The notes: generated from the letters alone by a model not told the origin. 46,617 nucleotides of DNA from Candidatus Pullichristensenella stercorigallinarum (GCA_018712945.1 DVFZ01000097.1:1-46617); one strand, 5' to 3'. Shown: positions 24,737 through 33,222, counted from the first letter of the stretch. A program made the numbers and translations.

Positions 24737-25547
24737 TTTTGAACACATGTTTCATCACTACGTTGCCGGCAGGCTGCGCGAGGCGGGGGAGATCGACGAG
24801 GACGCCGCGGAGGAAATGGCCGAACAGCTTTACGAGGAGTGGGCGGATACGCCCAATACCGCGCTGGATGGCCTTTCGCCGCGCGGCTGGTTTGCACGGT
24901 TTACGTCCCCGCAGGAGTTAACGGAACTGCTGATTGCCTACGCGCGCGCGGATTTGGACGCGCCCGACCTGTTGCTGGAACGCTTCGAGAATTTGGGAGC
25001 GGCCTGCGCTCAGCCCCTGGAGGCGCTTGTAGGCGCGGCGGGGGAAAACATACAGGCCCGCGCGCAGGCCCTGGGGCTTCTGCCCGGCATAGACGAAGCC
25101 CTGGCGGTGCGCCTGGCGGTGGAGACGGTGTTGCACGCCGGGGAAAGCGACCCGCTCAACGAGCTTGCAGGCGAACTTTTGCAGGAACAGTCTGGCGAGG
25201 AAATCCGCGATGTGCTGCTTGCCGGTTATGCGCAGGCTCCGGAATTTGCCAAAATGTTGATGCTGGAGATTCTATGCAACTTTCCCGGCGATGAACGCAT
25301 CTATACAAATATGATGGATATGCTCAAAAACCGCCCTGAAAACCGCGCCTTTGCCGCCAAGCTGCTGGGACGCTACGGCGACGCGCGCGCGGTGGAGCCG
25401 CTCAAGGCCATGCTGGGGCAAAGCGACCTTACGTACTTCGAGTATATGGAGATCCGCAATGCCGTGGAAGCGCTCGGCGGGGAGATCGAAACCGAGCGGG
25501 AATTTTACGGCGATCCCGATTACGAATACTTACGCAATCTGGAATGA
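24720..25547 (+). CDS. HEAT-repeat-like helical protein
   Basis: 275 residues, acidic, almost wholly helical. Repeats with the HEAT spacing appear from about residue 70 to 250 (NIQARAQALGLLPGIDEALAV; FAAKLLGRYGDARAVEPLKAMLG). The N-terminal 60 residues (FEHMFHHYVAGRLREAGEIDEDAAEEMAEQLYEEWADTP in blocks) form a separate helical module. ATG 24720 follows GGAGG and overlaps the previous gene by 17 bases. The next gene's GTG start is about 20 bases after the stop. No enzyme motif. It likely partners with the neighbouring repeat proteins. Confidence 0.72.
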   Translation: MTKPIDFEHMFHHYVAGRLREAGEIDEDAAEEMAEQLYEEWADTPNTALDGLSPRGWFARFTSPQELTELLIAYARADLDAPDLLLERFENLGAACAQPLEALVGAAGENIQARAQALGLLPGIDEALAVRLAVETVLHAGESDPLNELAGELLQEQSGEEIRDVLLAGYAQAPEFAKMLMLEILCNFPGDERIYTNMMDMLKNRPENRAFAAKLLGRYGDARAVEPLKAMLGQSDLTYFEYMEIRNAVEALGGEIETEREFYGDPDYEYLRNLE

Positions 25548-25566
25548 CCCGAGGGGAGGGGCCAAG

Positions 25567-26679
25567 GTGAACTGCACAAAATGCGGAAAGAAAAATGCGG
25601 ACGACAGCCTGTTTTGCGGCTTTTGCGGCAGCCCCCTGAATACGCCGGAGCAGCCTACGTCCGAAAAAGATGAAGAGCGCAGGCTTTACGGCCCGCCGCA
25701 GGAACCAAAGCCGCAGGCCGTAGAAGCGGAAGAACCCGTGCCGCGGCGTGCCCCGCGCCACGCCAAGAAGGAGCCGCCGCGGTCTGAAGAAGCCTCTGAT
25801 TCAGAGGAAGAAGCGGACGGCCCTGAGAAGATCGTTATCCAGCCGCCAATCCCACCGCGCCCTCAATTTCGGGACGAATTGCCACTGGACACAGATGACG
25901 GGGAATATGGGGAAGAGGTGGATATCCCCTTGCCGGAGGAAGCTCCCGATTTTGCGGACGACGGCATGATGGACGACCCGCTGGCCCGGCCGCTGCTGGA
26001 TAAGCCGGTAGAGCTGCGCGTCAAGCATCCGCCCCAACTCACGCGCACCTCCACGCCGGTAAAGCCGCGCGCGGCTACGGGAGCGCGCCGCGTCAATACG
26101 GTGGTGCCGCCGCGCGCGCCTGACCCGGAGGACATGTTTTTGGAAGATGAGGCCGAGGACGATTTGGCCGATTTCGCGCGCGAATATCTCGATGATTACC
26201 GCTATGAGGAAACAGAGCGCGGCAATTTCTTTGTGCGTCATATCCGCGGCTTCGTTTGCCTGATTCTGCTGGCGATCGTGACGCTGATCGTTGGATACTG
26301 GTTGCTGTTTGGCAGCGGCCAGCGCGTGTTGGGCCAGCTCTATATCAGCGGAAATCCCGCCACATATGTTGAGCTGGGTGGGGAAGCGGACGCGGCAGGC
26401 AACTACGAAGAGGCGGGCGCGTATTACCTGCGGGCGCTGGAACTCGACCCCTCTGACCGTACAACGGCGATCAATGCCGCCAACGCCTATATCCGCGCCG
26501 GTAATTCCGGCCGCGCGGCCACGGCGTTGGAATACCTGATTGCCATCGACCCTTACGATATTGCCCCTTACACGACGCTGAAGCAACTCTATCCCGACCC
26601 GGCCTCGCGCCCGCAGAGCGTTTCCCAGCTCTTGCAACAGGGATATCAGAATACGGGCGACGCCAGCCTGCTGGATTAA
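25567..26679 (+). CDS. Zinc-ribbon, single-pass membrane protein with C-terminal TPR
   Basis: 370 residues, started at a GTG (25567) after GGGGAGGGG; the frame is open further 5' but that part is out-of-frame shadow of the upstream gene. Order: a zinc ribbon at residues 3-20 (C3-x2-C6 ... C17-x2-C20), a long acidic proline-rich linker to about 215, one membrane segment about 229-249, then TPR-like repeats (AGNYEEAGAYYLRALELDPSD; AANAYIRAGNSGRAATALEYLIAIDPYD in blocks). The zinc ribbon is thus on one side and the TPR on the other. No known function. Last gene of the methyltransferase-Hsp33 operon; a terminator follows. Confidence 0.75.
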   Translation: MNCTKCGKKNADDSLFCGFCGSPLNTPEQPTSEKDEERRLYGPPQEPKPQAVEAEEPVPRRAPRHAKKEPPRSEEASDSEEEADGPEKIVIQPPIPPRPQFRDELPLDTDDGEYGEEVDIPLPEEAPDFADDGMMDDPLARPLLDKPVELRVKHPPQLTRTSTPVKPRAATGARRVNTVVPPRAPDPEDMFLEDEAEDDLADFAREYLDDYRYEETERGNFFVRHIRGFVCLILLAIVTLIVGYWLLFGSGQRVLGQLYISGNPATYVELGGEADAAGNYEEAGAYYLRALELDPSDRTTAINAANAYIRAGNSGRAATALEYLIAIDPYDIAPYTTLKQLYPDPASRPQSVSQLLQQGYQNTGDASLLD

Positions 26680-26797
26680 GGCAAACCCGGAAGGATTGCC
26701 TATCCCTGCTGCGCGGTAGAGGAAACGCCGCTTTGGTTCGGCGCTGTGCTGCGCCCGCGCCGCTTTGTTTGTAGGGAAGTGTGCGCGCTTGTGCAGG

Positions 26798-26835
26798 ATG
26801 CCCCTGATTCCTGACCGGGAATCGGGGCATTTTTC
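26798..26835 (+). terminator. Rho-independent terminator after the Hsp33-TPR operon
   Basis: Stem ATGCCCC-x-GATTCC/GGAATC-GGGGCAT with one unpaired base and a short loop, then four or five T residues. Confidence 0.8.
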
Positions 26836-26914
26836 ATGAGAACCAGCTGATTTTGGATGATTGCGATTTTGACATTTCATTTTTGCGCGTTTTATCCAAA
26901 ATTCACTGAACCCC

Positions 26915-26943
26915 TTGACAAAACCGTCTGGCCATGGTATTCT
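26915..26943 (+). promoter_or_regulatory. SigA promoter for the T-box-controlled symporter
   Basis: TTGACA (26915-26920), 17-bp spacer, TATTCT (26938-26943). Transcription would start near 26950, giving a leader of about 300 bases. Confidence 0.8.
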
Positions 26944-26944
26944 G

Positions 26945-27222
26945 AGAAAAACGCGACGACCGGAAACAAGTACGGCAGGGCGTGGCCTTCAGAGAGCCGC
27001 CGGGTGGTGCGAGGCGGCAGGCAGCCAGGCAGGGAATACATTCCGAGAGCGGCGCACTGAAAGGGGTCCCCCGAGTAGGCTGCGACGGGTTCGCCCGTGA
27101 ACGCGATAGGGTATGTTTGTACCCGACGAGGGTGTTTGCCGTGAGGCGGCGCCGAATTGAGGTGGTACCGCGGGTTTAAGCCCGTCCTCAGCAATTCGAT
27201 TTGCGGAGGACGGGCTTTCTGC
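26945..27222 (+). ncRNA. T-box riboswitch leader (tRNA-sensing), probable tyrosine specifier
   Basis: The conserved T-box AGGTGGTACCGCGG is at 27160-27173. Before it is a Stem I: lower helix CGGAA (26961-26965)/TTCCG (27041-27045), the loop-E half AGTA (26969-26972) opposite GAA (27034-27036), an AGAGA bulge (26991-26995) and a GC-rich distal hairpin to about 27017. The triplet after GAA is TAC (27037-27039), so the specifier reads UAC (Tyr). The UGGU of the T-box pairs with an acceptor whose discriminator base is A, as in tRNA-Tyr. A strong terminator follows (27178-27219), and the antiterminator pairs TTGAGG with CCTCA. Uncharged tRNA would raise expression of the symporter gene. Confidence 0.85.
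27178..27219 (+). terminator. T-box-controlled terminator
   Basis: Twelve-bp arms AAGCCCGTCCTC and GAGGACGGGCTT with a 16-base loop, then a T-rich tract. Part of the left arm is shared with the T-box antiterminator, as required for the switch. Confidence 0.85.
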
Positions 27223-27250
27223 ATGCCTCCGCCACAAAGGAGGAGATCGC

Positions 27251-28789
27251 ATGGCGATCAAACTGGCTCTGTTGGTGGTGTTCTTTGCGATCATGCTGGC
27301 GGTGGGTATCCGCTGCAGGCGGCACGCGACCGACGTAAACGGCTTCGTGCTGGGCGGACGCTCGGTAGGCGCGTGGCTGACGGCCTTTGCCTACGGCACA
27401 TCGTATTTTTCGGCGGTCATCTTCGTCGGTTACGCGGGGCAGTTTGGCTGGCGCTTTGGCGTGGCATCCACGTGGATTGGCCTGGGCAACGCCTTTTTGG
27501 GTTCGCTGCTTGCCTGGGTGGTGCTGGGACGGCGCACGCGGCTGATGAGCCAGCATTTGGACAGCGCCACCATGCCGGAGTTTTTCGGCAAGCGCTTCGG
27601 TTCCAAAGGGCTGAAGATCGGCGCTTCGATCATCGTCTTTATCTTTCTGATCCCCTATACGGCCTCGCTGTACAACGGCCTTTCCCGCCTGTTTGGCATG
27701 GCGTTTAACATCGACTATACCGTATGCATCATCCTCATGGCCGCGCTTACTTGCGTGTATGTGGTCGCAGGCGGTTATATGGCCACGGCCATCAATGATT
27801 TTATCCAGGGCATCATCATGCTGGGCGGCATTGTGGTGGTGGTGCTGGCAGTGCTCAATGAAAACGGCGGCTTTATGGCGGCCATGGACGCGCTTGCCCG
27901 CGTGGAGGACGCCTCTGTCACCACCACCCCGGGCGCGTTTACATCCTTCTTCGGCCCCAAGCCGCTGGAGCTGCTCGGCGTGGTCATTCTCACCTCGCTG
28001 GGCACATGGGGCCTGCCGCAGATGGTGCAGAAGTTCTACGCCATCCGCTCGGAAAAGGCCATTCACAAAGGCACGATCATTTCCACGCTGTTTGCCATCG
28101 TGGTGGCGGGCGGCTGTTACTTCCTGGGCGGCTTTGGACGGCTCTATGGCGACCGCGTGAATGTGGCTGTGGACGGCTACGACGCCATTATCCCGGCCAT
28201 GCTGGAAAACCTTTCCCCGCTGCTGATTGGCATCGTGGTCATTCTGGTGCTCTCGGCTTCCATGTCCACGCTCTCCAGCCTGGTCATGGCCTCCAGCTCC
28301 ACGCTGACGCTGGATTTGCTCAAGGACAATATCATCAAGGACCTGAACGAGAAAAAGCAAGTGCTGGTCATGCGCGCCCTGATTGTGGTGTTCATCGCCA
28401 TCTCCGTGGTCATTGCCATTGTGCAGCACACCAGCAACATCACGTTCATTGCCCAGCTCATGGGTGTCTCCTGGGGCGCGCTGGCGGGCGCGTTCCTGGC
28501 CCCGTTCCTCTATGGCCTTTACTGGAAGTGCACCACGCGCGCGGCGGTGTGGGTCAGCTTTATCTTTGGCGCGGGCGTGATGACGCTCAACCTGCTCTGC
28601 CCGTCTATCTTCCCGCCGCTTTTGCAGTCGCCCATCAACTGCGGCGCGTTCGCCATGGTGGCGGGGCTGGTGCTGGTGCCGCTGGTGAGCCTCGTTACCC
28701 CGAAGCCGGAGAGGGAATTGACCGACGGTGCCTTCGCCTGCTACGAAACCAAAGTAACCGTGCCGGTAAAGCGTTCTCTGGGGGATTGA
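27251..28789 (+). CDS. Sodium:solute symporter (SSS family), T-box regulated
   Basis: 512-residue transporter of the SSS/PutP family with about 12-13 membrane segments. Family blocks include GGRSVGAWLTAFAYGTSYFSAV near the N-terminus, ATMPEFFGKRFGSKGLK, and the sodium-site helix ASMSTLSSLVMASSSTLTLDL about residue 336. Sodium-coupled import at the plasma membrane; most members carry amino acids, sugars or vitamins. The T-box upstream points to an amino acid, and its specifier codon suggests tyrosine. RBS AAAGGAGG. The -35 of the next promoter overlaps its stop codon. Substrate remains inference. Confidence 0.9.
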   Translation: MAIKLALLVVFFAIMLAVGIRCRRHATDVNGFVLGGRSVGAWLTAFAYGTSYFSAVIFVGYAGQFGWRFGVASTWIGLGNAFLGSLLAWVVLGRRTRLMSQHLDSATMPEFFGKRFGSKGLKIGASIIVFIFLIPYTASLYNGLSRLFGMAFNIDYTVCIILMAALTCVYVVAGGYMATAINDFIQGIIMLGGIVVVVLAVLNENGGFMAAMDALARVEDASVTTTPGAFTSFFGPKPLELLGVVILTSLGTWGLPQMVQKFYAIRSEKAIHKGTIISTLFAIVVAGGCYFLGGFGRLYGDRVNVAVDGYDAIIPAMLENLSPLLIGIVVILVLSASMSTLSSLVMASSSTLTLDLLKDNIIKDLNEKKQVLVMRALIVVFIAISVVIAIVQHTSNITFIAQLMGVSWGALAGAFLAPFLYGLYWKCTTRAAVWVSFIFGAGVMTLNLLCPSIFPPLLQSPINCGAFAMVAGLVLVPLVSLVTPKPERELTDGAFACYETKVTVPVKRSLGD

Positions 28790-28816
28790 CGATTCCCTGC
28801 CTCCTCGTGATATAAT
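28786..28816 (+). promoter_or_regulatory. SigA-type promoter for a small membrane protein
   Basis: TTGACG (28786-28791), 19-bp spacer, TATAAT (28811-28816), overlapping the symporter stop codon. A wide spacer lowers its likely strength. Confidence 0.55.
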
Positions 28817-28850
28817 GAAAGCACAGGCTTACGCGCGGGAGAGAATAGCA

Positions 28851-29213
28851 ATGGTGAGCAGGGAAAAACGAGTCGGGTTTCTGAAAGCAACGCTGACGGT
28901 GTTTGTTGTGATGTTCGTCCTGTATGGCGTCATTTTCGCAATAACGCCCCGGGAGGCGGTGCGCGGAACCGACTGGTTGGTGCAAAGCGACGCTTTTCCG
29001 CTCTGGGCAGGGCTGCTTGGCGGGCTTGTGTGCAGTGCCATGGCCGGCGCGGGCATACTCATTGTGCGCTTCATGGCGGGCAAGCCCCGGCGCTTCAAGG
29101 TTGTGGCAGTTGTGGCGTGGCCAGTGACCGTGAGCTGCTTCGTTTTCATGGTTTTTTGCGTCTATCTGCCATATCAGGTCTACAACCTCGTCAAAATCAT
29201 CCGCGGAACGTAA
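28851..29213 (+). CDS. Small membrane protein, uncharacterised
   Basis: 120 residues with three membrane segments (about 12-32, 50-72 and 84-106) and a short basic tail. The ATG at 28851 follows GGGAGAG; the earlier ATG at 28815 lies within the -10 box and could not be on the transcript. No family recognised. Encoded alone, followed by a terminator shared with the convergent nrdG gene. Confidence 0.65.
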   Translation: MVSREKRVGFLKATLTVFVVMFVLYGVIFAITPREAVRGTDWLVQSDAFPLWAGLLGGLVCSAMAGAGILIVRFMAGKPRRFKVVAVVAWPVTVSCFVFMVFCVYLPYQVYNLVKIIRGT

Positions 29214-29217
29214 AAAA

Positions 29218-29245
29218 CGCCGCCCTCGAAACAACGGGGGCGGCG
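29218..29245. terminator. Bidirectional terminator between small membrane protein and nrdG
   Basis: Stem CGCCGCCCTCG/CGGGGGCGGCG with a 6-base loop. On the minus strand it ends in a run of six T residues, so it is strongest for nrdG. Confidence 0.8.
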
Positions 29246-29257
29246 CGGTTTATAGAC

Positions 29258-29749
29258 TCAGATTTCCTTTTCGACAACTTCTCCGCTTTGCAGCGAGGCA
29301 GGCACGTCGATGGCGCGCTGGTTTTTCGAGCCGCGAAAGCGCATATCCAGCGTGCGCTCGGCGAGCAGGAAGGGGCCGTCGATGAGCACGTCCAGCTCGT
29401 CAAGCAAGGCGCGCATGGCTGGATCTTTCAGGGTTTCCTCATAGAGATAGCCCGTGTATGCCCATACGTTCAGGCCGCTTTCATGCGCGGCGCGGGCGAG
29501 CACGGCGCAGGGTTCCGGCTGGCAGAAGGGGTCGCCGCCGGTTAGAGTAATGCCGTCCAGCAGGGGATTTGCGCGGAATTGGGCGATGATGCCGTCCGTA
29601 TCCGCGTCCTGCCCGCCGTCAAAAGCGTGCGTTTGCGGGTTGTGGCAGCCGGGACAGGCGTGCGGGCAACCTTGCGTAAAAATAGCGAAGCGGAAGCCCG
29701 GGCCGTCTACAATGGAATCATTCACCAATCCGGCAATGCGTATTTTCAT
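29258..29749 (-). CDS. nrdG: Anaerobic ribonucleotide reductase activating protein
   Basis: 163-residue radical-SAM activase that places the glycyl radical on the class III ribonucleotide reductase NrdD, enabling DNA precursor synthesis without oxygen. The [4Fe-4S]/SAM site is C28-x3-C32-x2-C35 (TQGCPHACPGCHNP), followed by the GGDPF SAM-contact motif (LTGGDPF about residue 70). Length is normal. Its ATG overlaps the stop of the BaiN-type gene by four bases, so the three genes of this group are co-transcribed. nrdD is not in the window. Confidence 0.95.
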   Translation of the reverse strand: MKIRIAGLVNDSIVDGPGFRFAIFTQGCPHACPGCHNPQTHAFDGGQDADTDGIIAQFRANPLLDGITLTGGDPFCQPEPCAVLARAAHESGLNVWAYTGYLYEETLKDPAMRALLDELDVLIDGPFLLAERTLDMRFRGSKNQRAIDVPASLQSGEVVEKEI

Positions 29750-31002
29750 GCCCCGGCCTCCCTCTTTGCGGCGCTTTTCCCGGCCAACGCGCCGGTGGAA
29801 AAGGCGATTTGCAGATTAAAACCCCCGGTGGTCGCGTCCAAATCCAGCATTTCCCCAGCGAAATACAGCCCTGGCAGGCGCTTGGATTCCATGGTCGAGG
29901 GGTTGACGTCGCGCACGCTCACGCCGCCCCGGGTGATGATGGCCTCGGAGAAGCCGCGCAGTTTCAGCGGGGTGAGCGGCAAGGCCTTGAGAAGCCCCCG
30001 CAGCGTCGCGCGCTGCTCGTGCGTCAGGGCGTTGGCGGGCAGGGCGGGGGAGAGGCCGGCCAGTTCCAGGATTGTCAGCGCCAGGTTGTGCGGGGCCAAT
30101 CCGTCCATTACGGTGATGAGCTGCTTGCGGGAAAGCTCGCGCAAATCGCGCACCATGCGCGCGTCCAACGTGCCGTCGTCCAGCGCCGGTTTTAAGTCGA
30201 TGGCCAGCCGCACGCCGGACAAGTCCTCCGGCAGCAGGCTGGAAAGCGTCAGTACCAGCGGCCCGGAAATGCCAAAGTGCGTAAAGAGCATTTCGCCCTG
30301 TTCGGCAAAGATGCGCCTTTCCTTTTTGCCCCCGGCAACGTAGGCAAACAGCTTTACATTGCGCAAAGAGAGCCCCGAAAGCGCCCCCGGCCACGTTTCA
30401 ACCGTTTCAATGGGCACCAGCGCAGGCAAAGGCGCGCTCAGGGCGTGCCCTGTTTCTTCGGCCATGCGCAAACCGTCGCCCGTAGAGCCGGTGGATGGAT
30501 AGCTCAGCCCGCCGGTGGCGAGCACCACCGCGTCCGCCGTCAGGCGCGCGCCGCCCTCCAGCTCCACGCCGCGCGCACGCCCGCCTTCGCACAACAGGCG
30601 CGAAACGCGCGCGTTCAGCTTTACTTCCACGCCCAGGCGCTCAAGTTCCCGGGCAAGCGTACTGGTCACGTCGCTGGCCTTGTCCGAAGCGGGAAATACG
30701 CGCTCGCCGCGCTCGGTCTTGAGCGGCAGCCCCAGGCTTTCCATCAGGGACATCAGCCCCATGTTGTCAAGCGCCGCCAGCGAGGCGTACAAAAAGCGCG
30801 GGTTGCGCAGTATATGGCGCATGAACGCTTCGGCGTCGCAGGCGTTGGTGAGGTTGCAACGACCCTTGCCGGTGATGTAAATCTTTTTCCCCAGTTTTTC
30901 ATTGCGCTCCAGCAGCGTTACGCGCGCGCCGCCACGCGCGGCAAACAGCGCGGCCATCAAACCGGCCGCGCCGCCTCCAACAATCAAAACAGATGCCTGC
31001 AT
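29746..31002 (-). CDS. BaiN/HI0933-family NAD(P)/FAD-dependent flavoprotein
   Basis: 418-residue flavoprotein of the HI0933 (YhiN, BaiN/RdsA) family. Dinucleotide-binding signature VLIVGGGAAGLMAAL at the N-terminus, then the family block LGKKIYITGKGRCNLTN (about 40-57), an ATGGLSYPSTGSTGDG segment (about 160), the closing GLYFAGEMLDLDATTGGFNLQIAFSTG near residue 385. Members reduce or oxidise steroids and other hydrophobic substrates, but the natural substrate for most is unknown. Start at ATG 31002, one base after the stop of the regulator gene. Cytoplasmic. Confidence 0.92.
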   Translation of the reverse strand: MQASVLIVGGGAAGLMAALFAARGGARVTLLERNEKLGKKIYITGKGRCNLTNACDAEAFMRHILRNPRFLYASLAALDNMGLMSLMESLGLPLKTERGERVFPASDKASDVTSTLARELERLGVEVKLNARVSRLLCEGGRARGVELEGGARLTADAVVLATGGLSYPSTGSTGDGLRMAEETGHALSAPLPALVPIETVETWPGALSGLSLRNVKLFAYVAGGKKERRIFAEQGEMLFTHFGISGPLVLTLSSLLPEDLSGVRLAIDLKPALDDGTLDARMVRDLRELSRKQLITVMDGLAPHNLALTILELAGLSPALPANALTHEQRATLRGLLKALPLTPLKLRGFSEAIITRGGVSVRDVNPSTMESKRLPGLYFAGEMLDLDATTGGFNLQIAFSTGALAGKSAAKREAGA

Positions 31003-31003
31003 T

Positions 31004-31870
31004 TTATTCCCCGCTCTTGGCAAGATACACGTCGTAGTTGCTCCAGATCTTTTCCAGTTCCGCGAAGTGTTCGGAAACCTCCTGGCGCCGCCGCTGGCTC
31101 AGGGCCACAATCAGCGCGTTGATGAGCGAGAGAGGCGCGGCGAGCGAATCCACAAACGAGGCCATATCGCTCTTGGCCATCAGGCACACATCTGCCGTGG
31201 AATGCAGCGGCGAGAGCGGGCCATCGGTAATGGCGATGAGCGAGGCGCCGCGCGAATGGGCGAATTCCATCGCCTCGATGGTGCGCGCGGTGTAGCGGGG
31301 GAAGGAAATGCCGATAAGCAGGTCGCCCTCCCCAATGCGCGAGAGCTGCTCGAAAACGTCGCTGATGCCGGAAGTGACTTCGTTGACATTGGAGAAGATG
31401 AAGTTCAGATAATGCACGAAAAATTCCGCGATCGGCGCGGAGGCACGCAGGCCCATTACGTAGATGGAACGCGCCTGTATGATGCGGTCGATGGCCTTTT
31501 CAAAGGCGTTTAAGTCCAGCTCGTCCAATGTGGAGCGTATGTTCATGATATCCGCCTTGAGCACTTTGTTGAGCACCTGGGCATGGTCCATATCCGAGGT
31601 CATTTCAAAGCGTTGCGACGCGGTAAGGCGATGGCGAATCAGCTCCTGCAGGGCCTTTTGCAGCTGCGGATAGCCCGAATACCCAAGCGCTGCCGCAAAG
31701 CGGACGACGGTGGACTCCGAAACGCCGACGTATTCGCCGAGCTTGGAGGCCGTCATAAACACGACTTTGTCATAATGCGATACAATACATTCGGCAATAC
31801 GTCGATGGCTTTTCGAAAGCTTCTTGCCGCTGTGGTTGAGGCGTTGGATCAATTCCTGCGCGTTTTCCAA
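31004..31870 (-). CDS. RpiR/MurR family transcriptional regulator
   Basis: 288 residues. N-terminal helix-turn-helix of the RpiR type (about 1-80; MTASKLGEYVGVSESTVVRFAAALGYSGYPQLQKAL in blocks) and a C-terminal SIS phosphosugar-binding domain (about 130-265; IYVMGLRASAPIAEFFVHYL, LLIGISFPRYTARTIEAMEFA, AITDGPLSPLHSTADVCL). The start is a TTG at 31870, eight bases after GGGGAGGG, as no ATG fits. Such regulators respond to sugar phosphates; here the gene leads the BaiN-type and nrdG genes, an unusual pairing. Confidence 0.9.
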   Translation of the reverse strand: MENAQELIQRLNHSGKKLSKSHRRIAECIVSHYDKVVFMTASKLGEYVGVSESTVVRFAAALGYSGYPQLQKALQELIRHRLTASQRFEMTSDMDHAQVLNKVLKADIMNIRSTLDELDLNAFEKAIDRIIQARSIYVMGLRASAPIAEFFVHYLNFIFSNVNEVTSGISDVFEQLSRIGEGDLLIGISFPRYTARTIEAMEFAHSRGASLIAITDGPLSPLHSTADVCLMAKSDMASFVDSLAAPLSLINALIVALSQRRRQEVSEHFAELEKIWSNYDVYLAKSGE

Positions 31871-31915
31871 GGTCAATACCCTCCCCTTCACGCCTTTCCG
31901 TGACAATACACACAG

Positions 31916-31944
31916 AGTATACCCTTTTTTGCGCAGATTTGCAA
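31916..31944 (-). promoter_or_regulatory. SigA promoter for the RpiR-BaiN-nrdG operon
   Basis: Minus strand TTGCAA (31944-31939), 17-bp spacer, TATACT (31921-31916), about 45 bases before the TTG start. Confidence 0.75.
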
Positions 31945-32073
31945 GGGGAAATTGAAAATTAAGCATATAAGTTCGGAAACTGCGCAGATTCTTTGCCGAA
32001 AATGTATTATTTGGCAAGGGTAATTCATTTTTTGGAACGGTATTGCCGCCCCATCAACCTTGGGTGGGCCGGA

Positions 32074-32103
32074 TTGACAGGCCGGCGAAAGCCGTGATAT
32101 AAT
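32074..32103 (+). promoter_or_regulatory. SigA promoter for mntP
   Basis: TTGACA (32074-32079), 18-bp spacer, TATAAT (32098-32103). The leader is under 30 bases, so there is no room for a manganese (yybP-ykoY) riboswitch. Confidence 0.8.
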
Positions 32104-32136
32104 GGATACCCAATCTTTTGAAAGGGACGGATGCGC

Positions 32137-32703
32137 ATGTCGTTTGTGGAGCTATTGCTCATTGCCGTAGGCCTTTCGATGGACGCGTTTGCGGTCGCGG
32201 TCTGCCGCGGGCTGGAAATGCGGAAGATCAACTACCGGCAAGCCCTGCTGATAGCCCTGTTTTTCGGCGGTTTCCAGGCCTTGATGCCGGCGGTGGGCTA
32301 CTTGCTCGGCGCCGGTTTTGCGCAGTACATAAACAATTTTGACCACTGGATCGCCTTTGTGCTGCTGGCTTTCATCGGTGGCAAGATGATCTGGGAAGCT
32401 TTGCACGAGGGCGGGGAAGAGCACGCCGAGGCATTAAATTTGAAAATGCTTTTGATGATGGCCGTGGCTACGAGCATCGACGCCCTGGCCGTGGGCATCA
32501 CATTCGCCTTCCTGAAGGTGGACATCCTTTCTTCGGCGGCGTTGATTGGCGTGACGACGTTCATCCTTTCCTTCGCGGGCGTTTGCGTAGGCAACCGCTT
32601 CGGCGCGCGCTACAAGAAAAAGGCTGAGATCGTCGGCGGCGTTGTACTGATCCTCATCGGGGTGAAAATCCTGCTGGAGCATTTGGGAATCCTGGTACTG
32701 TAA
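32137..32703 (+). CDS. mntP: MntP, manganese efflux pump
   Basis: 188 residues, six membrane segments, MntP (UPF0059) family, which exports Mn2+ to limit toxicity. Family blocks: LLIAVGLSMDAFAVAVCRGL in the first helix with the conserved Asp, and the second-half repeat MMAVATSIDALAVGITFAF with the matching Asp, plus GVCVGNRFGARY. Two ATG codons (32131, 32137) share the AAAGGGA site; 32137 has the better spacing. No manganese riboswitch was seen in the short leader, so another control is expected. Confidence 0.93.
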   Translation: MSFVELLLIAVGLSMDAFAVAVCRGLEMRKINYRQALLIALFFGGFQALMPAVGYLLGAGFAQYINNFDHWIAFVLLAFIGGKMIWEALHEGGEEHAEALNLKMLLMMAVATSIDALAVGITFAFLKVDILSSAALIGVTTFILSFAGVCVGNRFGARYKKKAEIVGGVVLILIGVKILLEHLGILVL

Positions 32704-32751
32704 GAACGGCGCACAAAAGAGCCTTGCGCCCAGAGCGAAGAGGTGCACAAA

Positions 32752-33222
32752 ATGAAAAAAGAGGGCATAAGAATCCCTTCAATCGCGGCCAAGGTCTTTG
32801 TCTTTTCCTTCCTGGGTGCGGGGGCCTGCGCCTGCCTGGTTTTGACGGTGCTGTACGCGCTGTGGGGAGAGTTTGTGACGGCCGCTTTCACGGTGGTCGG
32901 CATGGTGGTGTTTATCGCCGGGATCAGGTTTGAAAAGCGGATGGGCGACGACCACTACCGGCTGGACGAGGCGGGAATACAGATTGTCCGCGACAGGAAA
33001 ACCACGGACTTTATCCCCTGGAAAGACATGACGGGCGTCGTCATTCGCCACGCGCCCTACAAGGGACAGAACTGGATGTACTTTGAATTTCGCATGCGGA
33101 AGCTGGAGGATGGCGTTTGCGTTGAGGACAAGCGTGTCTCCATCCCATCGCCCATTTTGCGCTCAAAGCGCGCTTTGATACTTAATCAGATAAGCAGGCA
33201 TGAACTGAACGAAGAAGCGTAG
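32752..33222 (+). CDS. Small membrane protein with a PH-like C-terminal domain
   Basis: 156 residues. Two membrane segments (about 14-36 and 41-62) are followed by a soluble domain: YRLDEAGIQIVRDRKTTDFIPWKDMTGVVI in blocks, a strand pattern seen in bacterial PH-like membrane proteins. Family not confirmed. ATG 32752 follows GAAGAGGTG. It lies about 50 bases after mntP and may share its transcript, though function is unknown. A strong hairpin follows. Confidence 0.65.
   Translation: MKKEGIRIPSIAAKVFVFSFLGAGACACLVLTVLYALWGEFVTAAFTVVGMVVFIAGIRFEKRMGDDHYRLDEAGIQIVRDRKTTDFIPWKDMTGVVIRHAPYKGQNWMYFEFRMRKLEDGVCVEDKRVSIPSPILRSKRALILNQISRHELNEEA

Noticed and set aside
32104-32136. Manganese riboswitch (yybP-ykoY) before mntP
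   Set aside because: The leader after the promoter is under 30 bases, too short for that RNA.
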